Assembly: GCA_963791595.1 (NCBI GenBank) | Contig: CAWBTF010000015.1 | Coordinates: 1 to 64,000, forward strand | Length of the DNA: 64,000 bases | Reading direction: 5' to 3' | From: JAEMQF01 sp963791595 | Lineage (GTDB): Bacteria > Pseudomonadota > Gammaproteobacteria > Burkholderiales > Burkholderiaceae_C | Shown: in pieces, positions 16,826 through 25,141 of the stretch | Numbering within the stretch: position 1 is the stretch's first letter | Layout: each line of letters begins with the position of its first letter | Translations under genes and position numbers: made by a program | The notes under the pieces: model-generated | Seen by the model: the letters and a program-made list of their open reading frames with translations, nothing else | What the model was told of the DNA's origin: nothing | The model's database searches: none

Positions 16826-17431
16826 TCAGCTCCTGAGTTGGCTTCGGTACAAGCCATGTTGTTCAATATAACGTGCGACGGCACCGGGCACCATCGCGGA
16901 AATGTCCTGGCCGAGCGCGATGCGCAGCCGCACCCCGGTCGCCGACACGTTGCTCGGCGTAAGCGGCAGCTCGATCACGGAACCGCTGGCCGCCACGACT
17001 TCCGGGTTCGAGTGCGGTGCTTCACCCGCGCGATTGGCCACCGCCAGCGTCACGACGCGCACCAAGTCTTGCCAACCATGCCAGGTGTGGAACTGCGCAA
17101 ACTGGTCCTGGCCGATGATGAGGAACCACTCGGCTCCGGCGAACTCCGCTCGCGCGCGCAACTCGCGCACCGTGTCGACGGTGTAGCTCGGCCCGGTGCG
17201 CAGCAGCTCGCAACTCTCGAGTTGAAACCGCGGCTCGTGCGCGATCGCCAGCTGCACCATCGCCGCGCGGTCCGCTGCACGAACCAGTTGGCGCGATTTC
17301 TGCCAGGGCTGGCCCACCGGCACCCAGAGCAGCCGGTCGAGCTTCAGGTGCGTCAAGGCCACGTCGGCCAGCGCCAGGTGCGTGTGGTGCACCGGGTCGA
17401 AGCTGCCGCCGAAGATGCCGATTCGGCTCAA
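16826..17431 (-). CDS. nadD: Nicotinate-nucleotide adenylyltransferase NadD
   Basis: A 201-residue enzyme that joins nicotinate mononucleotide and ATP to form deamido-NAD. The nucleotidyltransferase start GIFGGSFDPVHHTHLALAD has the (H/T)xGH-type motif, and the C-terminal SATGVRLRI is the SxTxxR motif. LIIGQDQFAQFHTWHGW is also typical. Translation seems to begin at a TTG that overlaps the hemF TGA (TTGA), which suggests coupling. rsfS follows directly, the normal arrangement. Confidence 0.94.
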   Translation of the reverse strand: MSRIGIFGGSFDPVHHTHLALADVALTHLKLDRLLWVPVGQPWQKSRQLVRAADRAAMVQLAIAHEPRFQLESCELLRTGPSYTVDTVRELRARAEFAGAEWFLIIGQDQFAQFHTWHGWQDLVRVVTLAVANRAGEAPHSNPEVVAASGSVIELPLTPSNVSATGVRLRIALGQDISAMVPGAVARYIEQHGLYRSQLRS

Positions 17432-18375
17432 CCGGCAGCCTCGTCGCGCGAGCCGCCGCTCGCTTCACCCAGCCAGTCGCGCGGCCGCAGAAACTCGCTG
17501 TACAGGCGCGCTTCCGGCGTGCCCGCGGCCGGCGCCCATTGGTAGCGCCACTTCACGATCGGCGGCATCGACATCAGAATGCTCTCGGTGCGCCCGCCCG
17601 ATTGCAGGCCGAACAGCGTGCCGCGGTCGAACACGAGGTTGAACTCGACGTAGCGGCCGCGCCGGTACGCCTGGAAGTCGCGCTCGCGCTCGCCATACGC
17701 GGTGCCGCGGCGCCGCCGCAGAATCGGCAGGTAGGCGTTCAGGAAGGCGTTGCCGACCGCGCGCGTGAGCGCAAAGCCGGCGTCGAAGCCGAGTTCGGCG
17801 AAGTCGTCGAAGAACACGCCGCCGATGCCGCGCGGCTCGTTGCGGTGCTTCAGAAAGAAGTACTCGTCGCACCATTTCTTGAAGCGCGGGTACTTGTCGT
17901 CGCCAAAAGGCGCGAGCGCGTCGCGGTTCACCGCGTGGAAATGGCGCGCGTCTTCCTCGAAGCCGTAGTAGGGCGTGAGGTCCATGCCACCGCCGAACCA
18001 GACGGTGGGCGCCGCGGCCGCGGGCAGCGCGGCGAACATGCGCACATTCATGTGCACCGTGGGCACGTACGGATTCAAGGGGTGGAGAACGAGTGAGACG
18101 CCGAGCGCCTCGAACGGTGCGCCGGCGAGTTCCGGCCGGTGTTGCGTGGCTGAAGGCGGCAGCGTCTTGCCCTTCACGTGGGAGAAGTTGCAGCCGCCAC
18201 GCTCGAACAGCGCACCGCCTTCGATCAGCCTCGAGCGGCCATCGCCTTCGAGTTTGCCGCCGGGCTCGCGCGTCCACGCGTCGGTGATGAACGGTTCACC
18301 GCCCTCGAGCTGCAAGGCATCGATGATCGAGTCTTGCAGACCCAGAAAGTACTCCCTGACAGATTGCACGTTCAT
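17428..18375 (-). CDS. hemF: Oxygen-dependent coproporphyrinogen III oxidase HemF
   Basis: A 315-residue cytoplasmic enzyme that oxidatively decarboxylates coproporphyrinogen III to protoporphyrinogen IX with O2 in haem synthesis. Marks include GGGCNFSHVKG-like GGCNFSHV, HMNVRMF, WFGGGMDLTPYYG, FKKWCDEYFFLKHRNEPRGIGGVFFDD and the C-terminal RGRYVEFNLVFDRGTLFGLQSGGRTESILMSMPP (in pieces). Length matches the family. The start at 18375 overlaps the stop of the upstream acyltransferase gene (ATGA). An aerobic lifestyle is consistent. Confidence 0.96.
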   Translation of the reverse strand: MNVQSVREYFLGLQDSIIDALQLEGGEPFITDAWTREPGGKLEGDGRSRLIEGGALFERGGCNFSHVKGKTLPPSATQHRPELAGAPFEALGVSLVLHPLNPYVPTVHMNVRMFAALPAAAAPTVWFGGGMDLTPYYGFEEDARHFHAVNRDALAPFGDDKYPRFKKWCDEYFFLKHRNEPRGIGGVFFDDFAELGFDAGFALTRAVGNAFLNAYLPILRRRRGTAYGERERDFQAYRRGRYVEFNLVFDRGTLFGLQSGGRTESILMSMPPIVKWRYQWAPAAGTPEARLYSEFLRPRDWLGEASGGSRDEAAG

Positions 18376-18971
18376 GCTTCCAACCGTATCGGTGCGGCCT
18401 GCGTCGGGTTGCGCCCGACATGCGCGCCGAGCACGGCGGCGATACCCGCCATGTCGTGCGCCGCGTCGCCGCTGAGCATCAAGAAGTCCTTCACGCCGAT
18501 TTCTCGTTCGGCATAGTCGAAGTACACCAGCGCCAGCGGTACACCCGCGGCGAGCGCGACATGGTAGAAGCCCGAGCGCCACGCTGCAACGTGCTTGCGT
18601 GTGCCTTCCGGCGCGAGCGCAAGCCACAGGAAACGATTGCGCTCGCGCGCGTCGATCAAGGCCTGCGCCATCTGGCCGACGATGCCACGCGGCGCACCGC
18701 GGTCCACCGGCACGCCGCCGAGCCAGCGCAGCCAGCGCCCGAACAGCGGCACCCGAAACAGCGAATCCTTGCCCCAGAACGTGACCTGGATGCCCACTGT
18801 CCACTTGGCGAGGATGCCCACGACGAAATCCCAGTTCGAGGTGTGCGGGTAGACGATCAAGACGCCTTGGCGCGCCGGCAAACCGTTGAACAAGACGCGC
18901 CAGCCGGCCAGCCGCAACACCATGCGAGCCAGGGCGCTGCCTTTGAGCTGAACCGGCAGCGCTTCAGCCAA
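18372..18971 (-). CDS. PlsC-like 1-acylglycerol-3-phosphate acyltransferase family protein
   Basis: A 199-residue protein of the lysophospholipid acyltransferase superfamily. The catalytic H(x)4D motif is VYPHTSNWDF, the substrate motif is GGVPVDRG, and ALAPEGTRK is the EGTR motif. An N-terminal hydrophobic segment (ARMVLRLAGWRVLF) would hold it at the inner membrane. It is shorter than PlsC and of the compact type often found beside hemF or purD in betaproteobacteria. Its exact acyl donor and acceptor are not known. Confidence 0.8.
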   Translation of the reverse strand: MAEALPVQLKGSALARMVLRLAGWRVLFNGLPARQGVLIVYPHTSNWDFVVGILAKWTVGIQVTFWGKDSLFRVPLFGRWLRWLGGVPVDRGAPRGIVGQMAQALIDARERNRFLWLALAPEGTRKHVAAWRSGFYHVALAAGVPLALVYFDYAEREIGVKDFLMLSGDAAHDMAGIAAVLGAHVGRNPTQAAPIRLEA

Positions 18972-19028
18972 TGCGGGCCTGCGCCAGAGTATTTCGCGGC
19001 GCCGAATGTGAATTCATCGCTTGCGAAT

Positions 19029-20336
19029 TCATCGCTTGATCGCGCGGTGGCCGATGTCGCGCCGAAACTGCGCACCGTCAAAGCGCACCGCTTCCGCCAG
19101 CCGGTACGCGCTCGACTGCGCGGCTTTCACCGGCTCGCCCAACGCAGTGGCACAGAGCACGCGCCCACCGTTGACAAAGAGCTTCTTGTCCTGCAGCGCG
19201 GTGCCGGCGTGAAACACCATCGTGTCCGGCGTTTCGGCCGGCACGCCGGTGATCACATCGCCCTTGCGCGGTTGCAGTGGGTAGCCAGCGGCGGCGAGCA
19301 CGATGCCCAGCGCGCTGCGCCGGTCCCACTGCATCTGCACCTGGTTCAGCGTGCCGTCGGTCGCGTGCAGCAGCACCTCGAGCAGATCGGTCTTCAAGCG
19401 CATCAGGATCACCTGCGCTTCCGGGTCGCCCAGACGGCAGTTGAACTCCACCGTGCGCGGCTGGCCCTTGGCGTCGATCATCAGGCCCGCGTACAGGAAA
19501 CCCGTGTAGACGATGCCCTCCGCTGCCATGCCGGCGATCGTGGGCATGATGATTTCGTGCATCGCACGCGCATGCACGTTCGGCGTGACGATCGGCGCCG
19601 GCGAATAGGCGCCCATGCCACCGGTGTTCGGGCCGGTGTCGCCGTCACCCAGGCGCTTGTGGTCCTGGCTGGTCGCCAGAGGCACGGTGTTCTTGCCGTC
19701 GCACACGACGATGAAGCTTGCTTCTTCGCCGGCGAGGAATTCTTCAATCACGATGCGCGGCACGCTCGCGCCGTCGACACCGGCGTTGTGCTGCACGCCG
19801 AGCTTGTTGCCTTGCGCATCATTGGCCAGCATCCAGTCGATCGCCTCGTGTGCTGCGGCAAGCGTGGTCGCAACGACCACGCCCTTGCCCGCCGCCAAGC
19901 CGTCAGCCTTGATGACGATCGGCGCGCCCTTCGTGTCCAAATAGGCGTGCGCTTTGGCCGCATCGACAAAGGTCTCGAAGGCGGCGGTCGGGATCTTGTG
20001 GCGCTGCATGAACGCCTTGGCAAAGGCCTTCGAGCTCTCCAGCTGTGCCGCGGCGCGCGTCGGGCCGAACACGCGCAGGCCTCGCTCGCGAAACAGGTCC
20101 ACCGCGCCGGCCGCGAGCGGCGCCTCGGGGCCGACGACGGTGAGCGCGATTTTTTCGCTCACCGCGAAGGTGGCGAGTTCGTTCAGGTCGGTGATCGGCA
20201 CGTTGCGCAGCCGAACGTCCGCCGCGGTGCCGCCATTGCCCGGCGCCACGTAGATCATCTGCACCCGCTTGGACTGGGCGAGCTTCCACGCGATCGCGTG
20301 TTCGCGCCCGCCGTTGCCGATGACGAGGACTTTCAT
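19029..20336 (-). CDS. purD: Phosphoribosylamine-glycine ligase (GAR synthetase)
   Basis: A 435-residue ATP-grasp enzyme of purine synthesis that joins phosphoribosylamine and glycine. It begins MKVLVIGNGGREHAIAWKLAQS, the PurD N-domain. Others are VGPEAPLAAGAVDLF, GAPIVIKADGLAAGKGVVVA (ATP-grasp loop), IVIEEFLAGEEASFIVVCDG, NTGGMGAYSPAPIVT and FNCRLGDPEAQVI. An upstream in-frame ATG was rejected because the N-domain starts exactly at 20336. The gap to yebC is 70 nt and contains no clear signal. Confidence 0.97.
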   Translation of the reverse strand: MKVLVIGNGGREHAIAWKLAQSKRVQMIYVAPGNGGTAADVRLRNVPITDLNELATFAVSEKIALTVVGPEAPLAAGAVDLFRERGLRVFGPTRAAAQLESSKAFAKAFMQRHKIPTAAFETFVDAAKAHAYLDTKGAPIVIKADGLAAGKGVVVATTLAAAHEAIDWMLANDAQGNKLGVQHNAGVDGASVPRIVIEEFLAGEEASFIVVCDGKNTVPLATSQDHKRLGDGDTGPNTGGMGAYSPAPIVTPNVHARAMHEIIMPTIAGMAAEGIVYTGFLYAGLMIDAKGQPRTVEFNCRLGDPEAQVILMRLKTDLLEVLLHATDGTLNQVQMQWDRRSALGIVLAAAGYPLQPRKGDVITGVPAETPDTMVFHAGTALQDKKLFVNGGRVLCATALGEPVKAAQSSAYRLAEAVRFDGAQFRRDIGHRAIKR

Positions 20337-20406
20337 CCGGCCTCCGCCGAGCCGCCTCAAGGAGGCCGGGCGCACCCCTCGTGGCCCGGCCAGCGACTGG
20401 GGGTCA

Positions 20407-21129
20407 TCATTCCAGCACCGCGTTGTGATAGACGTTCTGCACGTCGTCCAGGTCTTCGATCACGTCGAGCAGCTTCTGCATGCGTTGCGAATCTTCGCCC
20501 GACAGGTCGACATTCGCCTCGGCGCGCATCGTCACCTCGGCAAGTTCCGGCTTCAGCCCGGCGCGCTCCAGCGCCGCTTTCACCGCTTCGAAATCCGGCG
20601 GCGCGCACAGCACTTCCACCGCGCCGTCGTCGCCCGTCACCACGTCTTCGGCACCGGCATCGAGCGCCACTTCCATCACCTTGTCTTCACTGGTCCCCGG
20701 CGCGAACACGAACTGCCCGCAATGCTTGAACTGGAACGCCACCGACCCTTCCGTGCCGAGGTTGCCGCCGTACTTGCTGAACGCGTGTCGCACTTCGGCG
20801 ACGGTGCGCACCCGGTTGTCGGTCATGCAGTCGACGATCACCGCCGCGCCGCCGATGCCGTAGCCCTCGTAACGGATCTCTTCGTAGTTCACGCCTTCGA
20901 GCGCGCCGGTGGCCTTGTCGATGTTCTTCTTGATCGTGTCGGCCGGCATGTTCGCGGCCTTGGCCTTTTCCACCGCCAGCCTCAGGCGCGGGTTCATGCC
21001 GAGGTCGCCGCCGCCCTGGCGCGCGGCAACGACGATTTCGCGGATGATGCGCGTCCAGACCTTGCCGCGCTTTTCGTCCTGGCGGCCCTTGCGGTGCTGG
21101 ATATTGGCCCATTTGGAATGGCCGGCCAT
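20407..21129 (-). CDS. YebC/PmpR-family transcription or translation regulator
   Basis: A 240-residue protein starting MAGHSKWANIQHRKGRQDEKRGK, the exact family signature. YEGYGIGGAAVIVDCMTDNRVRT and the segment GNLGTEGSVAFQF follow. YebC proteins were described as DNA-binding regulators and more recently as helping ribosomes through difficult motifs such as polyproline. The start has AGGAG 8 nt upstream. It is divergent from the HerA-like gene; the 103-nt space between them should hold both promoters. Confidence 0.93.
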   Translation of the reverse strand: MAGHSKWANIQHRKGRQDEKRGKVWTRIIREIVVAARQGGGDLGMNPRLRLAVEKAKAANMPADTIKKNIDKATGALEGVNYEEIRYEGYGIGGAAVIVDCMTDNRVRTVAEVRHAFSKYGGNLGTEGSVAFQFKHCGQFVFAPGTSEDKVMEVALDAGAEDVVTGDDGAVEVLCAPPDFEAVKAALERAGLKPELAEVTMRAEANVDLSGEDSQRMQKLLDVIEDLDDVQNVYHNAVLE

Positions 21130-21232
21130 TCGATTCTCCTGCGGCGCGGGTTCGCCCGGTGCAAACACCCGGGGTACCCTGCTGGGTTGTTGGATAGACT
21201 GCGATTTTACGTGCCACCCCAGGAGCAAGCCC

Positions 21233-22846
21233 ATGGCTGAGCCATTTCTCGTCGCCAAGCACGGCAATATCGAGTGCCAGATGCTGCCGGCACTGGCCAA
21301 CCGCCACGGCCTGATCACCGGCGCCACGGGCACCGGCAAGACGATCACGCTGCAGACGCTGGCTGAAAATTTCAGCCGCATCGGCGTCCCGGTCTTCATG
21401 GCCGATGTGAAGGGCGACCTGACCGGCATCACCCAAGCCGGGCGCATCGGCGACAAGCTCGCGGCGGTGCTGAAAGAGCGCGGCTTGGACGCGCCGCCAT
21501 CGGTCGCCTGCCCCGCCACGATGTGGGACGTGTTCGGCGCGCAGGGCCATCCGGTACGCGCGACGGTGAGCGACATGGGCCCGCTGCTGCTCGCGCGAAT
21601 GCTCGCGCTGAACGAGACGCAGCAAGGCGTGCTGCAACTCGTGTTCAAGATCGCCGACGACAACGGCCTGCTGCTTCTCGACCTGAGAGACCTGCGCGCG
21701 ATGCTGCAGCACGTGGGCGACAACGCCTCGCAGTTCACCACCGAGTACGGCAACGTCAGCGCGGCGAGCGTGGGTGCGATCCAGCGCGGGCTGCTGCAGA
21801 TCGGCGAACAGGGCGGCGACGTGTTCTTCGGCGAGCCGATGTTGAACATCGCCGATTTCATGCAGACCGATCAAGGCAAGGGAATCGTCAACATCTTGTC
21901 CGCCGACAAGCTGATGAACAACCCGCGCCTGTACGCCACCTTCCTGCTGTGGATGCTGTCCGAGCTGTTCGAGCATCTGCCCGAAGTCGGCGACCTGGAG
22001 CAGCCCAAGCTGGTGTTCTTCTTCGACGAAGCCCACCTGCTGTTCAAGGACGCGCCGGCGGCGCTGGTGGAGCGCATCGAACTCGTCGTGCGCCTCGTGC
22101 GCAGCAAGGGCGTGGGCGTGTACTTCGTGACGCAGAACCCGCTCGACATTCCCGACACCGTGCTCGCGCAACTCGGCAACCGCGTGCAGCACGCGCTGCG
22201 CGCGTTCACGCCGCGCGACCAGAAGGCGGTGAAATCGGCGGCGAGCACGATGCGCGCGAACCCGAAGCTCGACGTGGAAACCGCGATCACCGAGTTGGCG
22301 GTGGGCGAAGCGCTCGTGAGTTTTCTCGATGCGAAGGGCCGGCCGAGCATCACCGAGCGCGTGTTCGTGTTGCCGCCGGGGAGCCAGATCGGGCCGATCA
22401 CGCCCGAGCAGCGCAAGGCGCTGATTGCCGGCTCGCTGGTCGCGGGTGTTTACGAAAAGACGGTTGATCGCGAATCGGCTTACGAGCGGCTCAAGGGCCG
22501 GGTCGTTGCAGGCACGGCCGGGAACTCTGCACCCGGTGCGGCCGGCACCGGCGGCGCTGTTGGCGCAGGACAGGGCGGCGCCCAGGACGCGCCGGCGAGC
22601 GCGGGCATGACACTGCCGACGAACCCGCGCGCCGGGCAAGCCACGCAGGCGCCGGCTGACTCCGGCATGCTCGGCGGTTTGAAGGATGTGCTGTTCGGCT
22701 CCACCGGCCCGCGCGGCGGCAAGCGCGAAGGTTTGGCCGAAGCCGCGGCGCGCTCCGCCGTGCGCAGCATCGGCTCAAGCGTGGGCCGCGAAATCATCCG
22801 CGGCGTGCTCGGCAGCATTCTTGGCGGCGGCGGCCGACGCCGCTGA
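21233..22846 (+). CDS. HerA-like / DUF853 P-loop ATPase (YjgR family)
   Basis: A 537-residue cytoplasmic ATPase of the FtsK-HerA superfamily. Walker A is GATGTGKT (about residues 30-37), Walker B is LVFFFDEAHLL (about 262), and VGVYFVTQNPLDIPD is the sensor-like region. It matches the YjgR/DUF853 branch, whose biological role is unresolved. After about residue 430 the chain becomes Gly/Ala/Pro-rich and ends GGGGRRR, with a short hydrophobic segment before it. AGGAG sits 8 nt before the ATG. Confidence 0.85.
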   Translation: MAEPFLVAKHGNIECQMLPALANRHGLITGATGTGKTITLQTLAENFSRIGVPVFMADVKGDLTGITQAGRIGDKLAAVLKERGLDAPPSVACPATMWDVFGAQGHPVRATVSDMGPLLLARMLALNETQQGVLQLVFKIADDNGLLLLDLRDLRAMLQHVGDNASQFTTEYGNVSAASVGAIQRGLLQIGEQGGDVFFGEPMLNIADFMQTDQGKGIVNILSADKLMNNPRLYATFLLWMLSELFEHLPEVGDLEQPKLVFFFDEAHLLFKDAPAALVERIELVVRLVRSKGVGVYFVTQNPLDIPDTVLAQLGNRVQHALRAFTPRDQKAVKSAASTMRANPKLDVETAITELAVGEALVSFLDAKGRPSITERVFVLPPGSQIGPITPEQRKALIAGSLVAGVYEKTVDRESAYERLKGRVVAGTAGNSAPGAAGTGGAVGAGQGGAQDAPASAGMTLPTNPRAGQATQAPADSGMLGGLKDVLFGSTGPRGGKREGLAEAAARSAVRSIGSSVGREIIRGVLGSILGGGGRRR

Positions 22847-22866
22847 GCGCGCGAGGCACCTGTTTC

Positions 22867-22908
22867 ACCCCTAAGCTTAGGGAGAGACACCCCTACCTCT
22901 AGGGAGAG
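22867..22908. promoter_or_regulatory. Tandem palindromic operator-like sites upstream of a LuxR regulator
   Basis: Two 20-nt copies (22867-22886 and 22889-22908) share acccctannnntagggagag. Copy 1 has the perfect 14-bp palindrome ccctaagcttaggg. Copy 2 keeps the same arms with a different centre (cctc). The centres are 22 nt apart, about two helical turns, so two dimers would bind on the same DNA face. The next gene is a LuxR-type response regulator starting 118 nt downstream, so autoregulation is likely. Confidence 0.65.
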
Positions 22909-23025
22909 CAGCGATCCATTTAAGAGCCTTTTAAGCGCGCTGAGGACACTCGGGCCGTGGTTAAGACGATGCGTCGCGCCACTTTCAAACCCAGCCCACT
23001 CAAGCACCCGTCAAAGGCCCGCCCG

Positions 23026-23736
23026 ATGCGCACCTCCATTCTGATCGTCGACGCCAACCGCATGGTGCGCCAGGGCTTGCGATCGCTGCTCACTGTCGAC
23101 GGCGAGTTCCAGGTGGCCGGCGAGGCAGGCGACGCCACGCAGGCCCTGCAACACGCACAGTCTCTGTGCCCCGACATCGTGTTGATCGATTCGCAACTGC
23201 CGGGTGTGCCGTGCGCCGGCCTTGTCTCGGCGCTGCGGCTTCGCAATCCCGACATCGGCATCGTGGTGCTCACCGGCGCGCTGTCCGACAGCGCCTCGCC
23301 CGCGGCGTGCGTTGCCTTGGCCGACGCCGTGGTGCCGAAGGACGCGAGCTTCGAAGATTTGCAGCACGCGCTGCGCAGCGTCGCGGCCGGCAACAAACAC
23401 CTCAGCCCGGCGCTCGCGTCGCCGACCGGCGGCGATCGCCCCGCACCTTCAGACAGCGCTTCAGTGGCGCCGCTGCTCGCCAGGCTCACCCCGCGCGAAC
23501 GCAGCATTTTCGAATTGATCGCCCAAGGGCGCACCAACCGCGCGACCGCGGGAGAGCTCAGCGTGAGCCAGAAAACGGTGGAGAAGCACCGCGCCAACCT
23601 GATGCGCAAACTCGGCGTGCACAACGCGACCGAGCTGATGTTCATGGCCACCGACATGGGGCTGGCGCGCCGCCCCAGCTTTGCCCGGCGGCCCACCGCC
23701 GACGCCGGATTCGAGGCGCACGCCGGCGCGTTCTGA
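23026..23736 (+). CDS. LuxR-family (NarL/FixJ type) response regulator
   Basis: A 236-residue two-domain regulator. The receiver domain has the phospho-acceptor Asp at residue 55 (VLIDSQLPG) and the conserved Lys in VVPKDAS. The C-terminal LuxR helix-turn-helix is LTPRERSIFELIAQGRTNRATAGELSVSQKTVEKHRANLM (about 172-215). No kinase gene is adjacent. It is paralogous to the regulator at 34997, and the pair bracket the secretion-like operon, which they probably control. AAAGG lies 9 nt before the chosen ATG; earlier in-frame codons have no ribosome-binding site. Confidence 0.88.
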   Translation: MRTSILIVDANRMVRQGLRSLLTVDGEFQVAGEAGDATQALQHAQSLCPDIVLIDSQLPGVPCAGLVSALRLRNPDIGIVVLTGALSDSASPAACVALADAVVPKDASFEDLQHALRSVAAGNKHLSPALASPTGGDRPAPSDSASVAPLLARLTPRERSIFELIAQGRTNRATAGELSVSQKTVEKHRANLMRKLGVHNATELMFMATDMGLARRPSFARRPTADAGFEAHAGAF

Positions 23737-23741
23737 GCGCA

Positions 23742-24423
23742 GTGGGCAGGTCGCTTTGGCTGCGCCGCCTGAGCCTGACGGCCTGCGCCTGGCTCAGCCT
23801 GGGCGCGGCGCCGGCCAACGCGCAGATCTACGCCGGGCCGCCGGCGCAGGGCGGCAGCACGGGCGCGATCGTGCTGTCCAACTTTCAAACCGAGCAGACA
23901 CCGCAGGTTCTCATTTCGGCCCCGAATGCGGCCGAAGCCGCCCAGGCAGCGCTGCCCGCCCGCGGCGCCGCACGCGATCGCGCGTTTGATCACCGCGGTC
24001 GCGGCCGAGATGGATGTCGCGCCGGGCTTGCTGCACGCCGTGATCGCCGCCGAGTCCGCCTACGACCCGAAAGCGCTGTCGGCGCGGGGTGCGATGGGCC
24101 TGATGCAGTTGATGCCCGCCACCGCCAGGCGCTTCGGCGCGCGCGACGCTTACGCACCGCGCGACAACGTGCGCGCGGGTGCGTCCTACTTGAAATGGCT
24201 GCTCGCCGAATTCAATGGCGACCTCGAACTCACGCTCGCCGCCTACAACGCCGGCGAGCAGGCCGTGCACAACGCCGGCCGTCGCATCCCACCCTACCCG
24301 GAGACTCGAGCGTACGTGCCGCGCGTGCTCGGCTATCTGCAGTGCGTGGGCAGCGCCGTCTGCGACGCGCCGCGCGTAGTGCGCACCCACCCCCTAGGTC
24401 ATGGGGGAGCACCCGCGAATTAA
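23742..24423 (+). CDS. Lytic transglycosylase, SLT domain (apparent frameshift)
   Basis: An exported peptidoglycan lytic transglycosylase. The N-terminal part from a GTG at 23742 holds a signal peptide (SLTACAWLSLGAAPANA). The catalytic part, in another frame, has the SLT motif: LLHAVIAAESAYDPKALSARGAMGLMQLMPATA (in pieces) with the catalytic Glu in AAES, and LTLAAYNAGEQAV. The frame changes near 23955-23970 in GC-rich sequence between the two parts. Such enzymes open the wall for secretion machines, which fits the following operon. The gene starts 5 nt after the LuxR stop. Confidence 0.78.
24389..24409. promoter_or_regulatory. Possible copy of the CCCTA-N4-TAGGG operator before the pseudopilin operon
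   Basis: accccctaggtcatggggga matches the pattern of the tandem sites at 22867-22908 with one altered arm (ATGGG for TAGGG). It lies about 120 nt before the first pseudopilin gene, inside the last codons of the lytic transglycosylase. On its own the match is modest; the position upstream of the operon is what makes it notable. Confidence 0.35.
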
Positions 24424-24522
24424 GAGGTGGATAAGCGCCCCCGCCGAACATGGCGGCATGGCAAACGAGGTCTCGCGTCGAGGCCTCGACTCCGCCAAGA
24501 GCCTCGGGGAGGGTAACAACCA

Positions 24523-25005
24523 ATGGCGCACGAAATGGCGCACGAAGTGGCGCAGCGAATTCGCGGGTCGATCCGCCCGCACACCCGCGCCCGCAGCGCG
24601 GAACTCGGCTTCACGCTGCTCGAACTGCTCGTCGTGATGGTCATCATCGGCCTGCTCGCCGGCCTGGTGGCGCCGCGCTACTTCGACCAGTTGGGCAAGT
24701 CCAACACCAAGGTAGCGCGTGCCCAGATGGATTCGCTGGAAAAGGCGCTGGACCAGTACCGCCTCGATGTCGGCCGCTACCCCAGCACCGAGCAAGGGCT
24801 GGCCGCGCTCACGGTGCGCCCGCAGAACCTGGAGAAGTGGGCCGGCCCCTATCTGAAGCGCGCTGTGCCACCCGACCCCTGGGGCACACCCTACGTCTAC
24901 AAGTCGCCCGGCGACCATGGCGAATTCGATCTGCTCTCGCTCGGCTCGGATGCACAGCCCGGCGGCAGCGGCGAGTCCGCCGACGTGGCTTCGTGGAAGC
25001 CGTGA
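24523..25005 (+). CDS. Major pseudopilin, GspG-like
   Basis: A 160-residue type II secretion-like pseudopilin. The prepilin peptidase site is ELG^FTLLELLVVMVIIGLLAG, with Glu at +5. The body has KVARAQMDSLEKALDQYRLDVGRYPSTEQGLAAL and DPWGTPYVYKSPGDHGEFDLLSLG, the GspG calcium-site region. The leader is unusually long (about 28 residues) and begins with a 12-nt DNA repeat giving MAHEMAHEVAQR; the three copies supply ATG, ATG and GTG as possible starts in one frame. A GGGGAGGG ribosome-binding site lies 9-10 nt before the first. It opens the secretion-like operon. Confidence 0.9.
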   Translation: MAHEMAHEVAQRIRGSIRPHTRARSAELGFTLLELLVVMVIIGLLAGLVAPRYFDQLGKSNTKVARAQMDSLEKALDQYRLDVGRYPSTEQGLAALTVRPQNLEKWAGPYLKRAVPPDPWGTPYVYKSPGDHGEFDLLSLGSDAQPGGSGESADVASWKP

Positions 25006-25031
25006 ACGTGCACGCCAAGCGCCGCACCCAG

Positions 25032-25139
25032 CGGGCCGAGCGCCGGGCCGCTCCCAAGCCGGCCCGCATCCCATGGGCCACGAAGGGGCCCGTTCCGGGC
25101 CTTGGGGATCGACCGACGTACCCGTCGGGCGAGGGGCAC
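25032..25139 (+). repeat. Dispersed GC-rich repeat, copy 1
   Basis: About 108 nt between the GspG-like and GspF-like genes is closely similar to 33387-33525: both run gggccgagcgccgggccgct, then ggcccgcatccc, tgggccacg, aggggcccgttccgg and ccttggggatcg in order. It holds several short inverted repeats (GGGCC/GGCCC), like a REP-type element. It ends 2 nt before the gspF-like ATG and so carries or adjoins that gene's translation signal (gaggggcacca). Confidence 0.75.
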
Positions 25140-25141
25140 CA

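Noticed and set aside
20337..20406. Small gene or further copy of the dispersed repeat between purD and yebC
   Set aside because: The 70-nt gap has GGCCGG-rich sequence but does not line up with the repeats at 25.0 and 33.4 kb, and holds no start with a ribosome-binding site.
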